The notes under the pieces: generated by a model
What the model saw: only the letters and a program-made list of their open reading frames with translations
Told to the model about the DNA's origin: nothing
Databases searched by the model: none
Position numbers and translations under genes: made by a program
DNA from: CALCKU01 sp964571595
Lineage (GTDB): Bacteria; Pseudomonadota; Alphaproteobacteria; Caulobacterales; Maricaulaceae
Assembly: GCA_964571595.1 (NCBI GenBank)
Contig: CAZNCJ010000001.1
Location: forward strand, 1 to 64,000
DNA length: 64,000 nt
Direction: 5' to 3'
Shown here: positions 61,724 to 64,000 of the stretch, piece after piece
How positions within the stretch are numbered: position 1 is the stretch's first letter
Layout: each line of letters begins with the position of its first letter

Positions 61724-63109
61724 GTGGAAGATGAGATTGATATTCCACCCGAGGGTGACGAAGAAAAACGTGCGCCAAAACTCGCGATAATCGGCCGTCC
61801 GAATGTCGGCAAATCCACATTGTTTAACAGGCTGGTGGGCAAAAAACTCGCCATAGTGAACGACACGCCAGGGGTCACGCGCGATATTCGTGACGCGTCT
61901 GCTCGTTTGCGGGGCCGTGAATTGCACTTAATGGATACGGCGGGCTTTGAAAATGCCAAGGGCGATAGTCTCGAGGCGCGTATGCGCGCTCAAACCGAGG
62001 CTGCGGTTACAGATTGTGATGTATGCTTATTTGTTTATGACGCACGGGCAGGGCTGACACCGCTTGACCGTATATTCGCTGAATATGTGCGCAAATCAAA
62101 CAAGCCGATTGTCTTGGTTGCCAATAAATGCGAGGGCCGTGCGGCTGATGCGGGTGTAACTGAAGGTTACAGTCTTGGCATGGGGGACCCGATTGAGGTG
62201 TCTTCTGAACATAATATCGGGTTTGTCGATCTTGATGATGCCATAGAGATGGCGCTGCGCGATGTTAATCTAAGCGTAAAGTCAGACCCGATAGACCGCA
62301 GCGAAGCCCCTGTGCGTATTGCGATAGTCGGGCGACCCAATGCTGGAAAATCCACGCTCATAAATACATTGATTGGTGAAGACCGTCTTTTGACAGGCCC
62401 TGAAGCAGGCGTCACCCGCGATTCGATTACAATCGACTATATGTGGGCGGGGCGACGCGTTCAGTTTCATGATACTGCGGGTATGCGTAAAAAAGCCAAA
62501 GTTGTTGAGACGCTCGAAAAGCTCTCTGTCAGTGATAGTTTGCGGGCTATAAAATTTGCACAAGTTGTTATTTTGCTTATGGACGCGCAAAAACCCTTTG
62601 ATAAACAAGATATGCAAATCGCTGATTTATGTGTCCGGGAAGGGCGCGCATTGGTCATCGGCGTGACGAAATGGGATTTGATTGAAAATAAGTCCGCCCT
62701 TGCCAAATCTATCAGAGAAAAGGCCGAGCGCTTATTGCCTCAAATTCGCGGCGTGCCTGTTGTTATGTTCTCCGGCTTAACAGGGAGAAGTGTGGATCGT
62801 CTTTTACCAGCTGTTGAGCGGGTGCAAGTGGATTGGAGCGCAAAACTTAAAACCTCTGAGTTAAATGACTGGCTGTCTGAAAAAATTCAGCGCCATCCCC
62901 CACCAGCCGTTCAAGGTCGACGGATAAAGCCCAAATATATAAGCCAAACGAAAACGCGCCCCCCGACATTTGTGCTCAAATGTTCACGCGCGACAGCTCT
63001 GCCAGAAAGTTACCGCCGATATCTCGTAAACGGTTTGCGGGAAGATTTTGGTCTCTCAGGCGTACCTATTCGGCTTTTCGTGCGCAGCGATGATAACCCT
63101 TACGCATAA
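61724..63109 (+). CDS. der: GTPase Der (EngA)
   Basis: 461 residues. Two GTPase domains: GRPNVGKSTLFNRL (about 25-38) and GRPNAGKSTLINTL (about 202-215), each with G3 DTAG (DTAGFE, DTAGMR) and an NKC/TKWD-type G4 (NKCEG, VTKWD), then a KH-like C-terminal domain. Assembly factor of the 50S subunit. GTG start; the usual neighbour of bamB and YfgM. Confidence 0.96.
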   Translation: MEDEIDIPPEGDEEKRAPKLAIIGRPNVGKSTLFNRLVGKKLAIVNDTPGVTRDIRDASARLRGRELHLMDTAGFENAKGDSLEARMRAQTEAAVTDCDVCLFVYDARAGLTPLDRIFAEYVRKSNKPIVLVANKCEGRAADAGVTEGYSLGMGDPIEVSSEHNIGFVDLDDAIEMALRDVNLSVKSDPIDRSEAPVRIAIVGRPNAGKSTLINTLIGEDRLLTGPEAGVTRDSITIDYMWAGRRVQFHDTAGMRKKAKVVETLEKLSVSDSLRAIKFAQVVILLMDAQKPFDKQDMQIADLCVREGRALVIGVTKWDLIENKSALAKSIREKAERLLPQIRGVPVVMFSGLTGRSVDRLLPAVERVQVDWSAKLKTSELNDWLSEKIQRHPPPAVQGRRIKPKYISQTKTRPPTFVLKCSRATALPESYRRYLVNGLREDFGLSGVPIRLFVRSDDNPYA

Positions 63110-63183
63110 AGCGAATCATGTTAGCTATGGCAGGCATAGCGGTATAAAATGTGGTTATAAACGTATTGCGGAGAGGTGTTTCA

Positions 63184-63537
63184 GTGTTGAAACTACAATG
63201 GATAAAGAGCCTTGATGATAAATGGCTTGATTTCTCACGTTTGGATGTTTCGCAGATTAGCGGGCAGGGCGTATATATAATCTGGCACGGTGGCCCTAAT
63301 CCGCGCGTTGTACGTGTGGGCAAAGGGGATTTACGCACGCGCCTTGAGGGGCATCGTCAAAATCCGCGTTTAATGTGGTATGCGTCCCAAGGAAAACTGC
63401 TGATTACATGGGCAGAGGTAAAGTCTCGGCCTCATCAGGACGGGATCGAAACCTATTTAACGAAACTACTTTCGCCTTTGTTAGGTGATCAGATGGCAAA
63501 TGTACCTCCAATTCAGGTTCAATCGCCTTTTGGGTAG
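63184..63537 (+). CDS. GIY-YIG-like domain protein, unknown
   Basis: 117 residues from GTG at 63184, 9 bases after GGAGAGG. GVYIIWHGGPNPRVVRVGKG followed by DLRTRLEGHRQNP resembles the core of the GIY-YIG nuclease fold, with IETYLTKLLSPLLGD near the end. The usual catalytic Glu position is not clear. An ORF from 63151 exists but has no ribosome site. Its 3' half overlaps the minus-strand ORF at 63404-63691 by 134 bp. Confidence 0.7.
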   Translation: MLKLQWIKSLDDKWLDFSRLDVSQISGQGVYIIWHGGPNPRVVRVGKGDLRTRLEGHRQNPRLMWYASQGKLLITWAEVKSRPHQDGIETYLTKLLSPLLGDQMANVPPIQVQSPFG

Positions 63538-63691
63538 AAAAACTCGCCGAGGTCGTTTCCATACTGGCGGCGAGTTCCGCGCAGATCTCATTAAGCTGGC
63601 GTAGTTTTTCAAACGTCCAAGGCGGTTCTTCGCCGGAAATGACCCGCGAACGTGCCCAAGCCGCCATATCTTGTAAAATTTCAATATTCAT
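63404..63691 (-). CDS. Hypothetical protein convergent with the GIY-YIG-like gene
   Basis: 95 residues from the ATG at 63691 (a start at 63745 adds 18). The non-overlapping part, ILQDMAAWARSRVISGEEPP then WTFEKLRQLNEICAELAASM, reads as an amphipathic, protein-like helix pair; the last third, ending in PLPM, lies antisense within the end of the GIY-YIG gene. I do not recognise the family with certainty. It could also be a chance frame, though the composition of the free half argues for a gene. Confidence 0.5.
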   Translation of the reverse strand: MNIEILQDMAAWARSRVISGEEPPWTFEKLRQLNEICAELAASMETTSASFSTQKAIEPELEVHLPSDHLTKAKVVSLNRFRSRPDEAETLPLPM

Positions 63692-63870
63692 ATCTGCTTT
63701 ATGCAAAGCCGAGGTTATCAAGCCGTTAAAACCGAGAAAATTCATCAATTTAAATATAGCTTCAATTAGTCCTTGAAGATTACAAGCAAATCGGTTAAGT
63801 CCGCGCCAATTGACGGCCTTTTTTGTGATTTGCTGAAGGGTCGTTTTGTTATTTTAATATGGAGGCCCTG

Positions 63871-64000
63871 ATGGCTGTCCCTAAGAGTAAAATTTCGAAC
63901 TCACGTCGTGGCATGCGCCGCGCACATGATCGCTTATCTGCCGTAAACTATGTTGAAGATAAGGAAAGTGGTGAACTGCGTCGTCAGCATCACATTGATC
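63871..64000 (+). CDS. rpmF: 50S ribosomal protein L32 (cut by window end)
   Basis: First 43 residues are MAVPKSKISNSRRGMRRAHD, then RLSAVNYVEDKESGELRRQH, then HID, the normal L32 N-terminus. GGAGG precedes the ATG. The gene continues past base 64000, so its zinc-site Cys residues are not visible. In many alphaproteobacteria plsX and fabH follow L32. Confidence 0.95.
   Translation, partial: MAVPKSKISNSRRGMRRAHDRLSAVNYVEDKESGELRRQHHID

Noticed and set aside
1..64000. CRISPR array, IS element, prophage, rRNA operon
   Set aside because: No regular spaced repeats, transposase, integrase or rRNA-like sequence noticed; all long frames are housekeeping or short accessory genes.

Overview
The window is a stretch of alphaproteobacterial chromosome, dense with housekeeping genes and free of insertion sequences, phage genes, rRNA or CRISPR. 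Alphaproteobacterial marks are the gene order (DUF1467-proS-lolC-lolD-dnaE; rpsB-tsf-pyrH-frr-uppS-cdsA-dxr-rseP-bamA-skp-lpxD-fabZ-lpxA-lpxI-lpxB-gltA-gltX; comEC-lexA-trpCDGE-ppiD-tpiA), the short ProS without an editing domain, LpxI instead of LpxH, DUF2336, a tRNA-His lacking G-1 and carrying A73, and LexA boxes of the direct-repeat type GTTC-N7-GTTC. The modest GC content and the genes together suggest a marine, stalked or budding lineage near Hyphomonadaceae/Maricaulales. That placement is inference.

Layout. 1-7.0 kb: the end of a DUF1467 gene, a surface SGNH-type lipoprotein, proS, the lipoprotein exporter lolC-lolD and an amino-acid permease. 7.0-10.8 kb: an SOS promoter, a 31-residue membrane peptide that resembles SidA of Caulobacter in size, position and control, then dnaE. 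10.9-26.2 kb: a long forward run for translation (rpsB, tsf, frr), UMP kinase, isoprenoid and phospholipid synthesis, outer-membrane assembly (rseP, bamA, skp) and lipid A. 26.1-28.9 kb: gltX-gltA in reverse. 28.9-31.3 kb: comEC, broken by one in-frame TAA. 31.3-38.5 kb: reverse run ppiD, trpE, a small ORF, trpG, trpD, trpC, a lipoprotein gene with no ordinary start codon, and lexA with its own LexA box. 38.6-50.6 kb: tpiA, carbonic anhydrase, a HAD/VWA pair, a Kazal lipoprotein, a TerB-like protein, a retropepsin-like lipoprotein, alr, dnaB (with a DnaA box upstream), slt, dapA and smpB. 50.6-64 kb: an outer-membrane barrel, type-V UDG, an NYN protein, folK, tRNA-His, DUF2336, nadK, a LysR regulator, a lipoprotein cytochrome c, a Gly-rich small protein, acyl-CoA dehydrogenase, a YfgM-like protein, bamB, der, a GIY-YIG-like protein and the start of rpmF.

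Functional links. The envelope genes together cover lipid A, BAM (BamA, BamB), Skp, RseP and Lol export. The SOS part links lexA, the SidA-like peptide and dnaE through two visible LexA operators, which is the layout of a DNA-damage checkpoint that delays division. The most unusual single gene is rpsB: the S2 protein is fused through an Ala/Pro/Glu linker to a C-terminal domain that looks like DUF2853.
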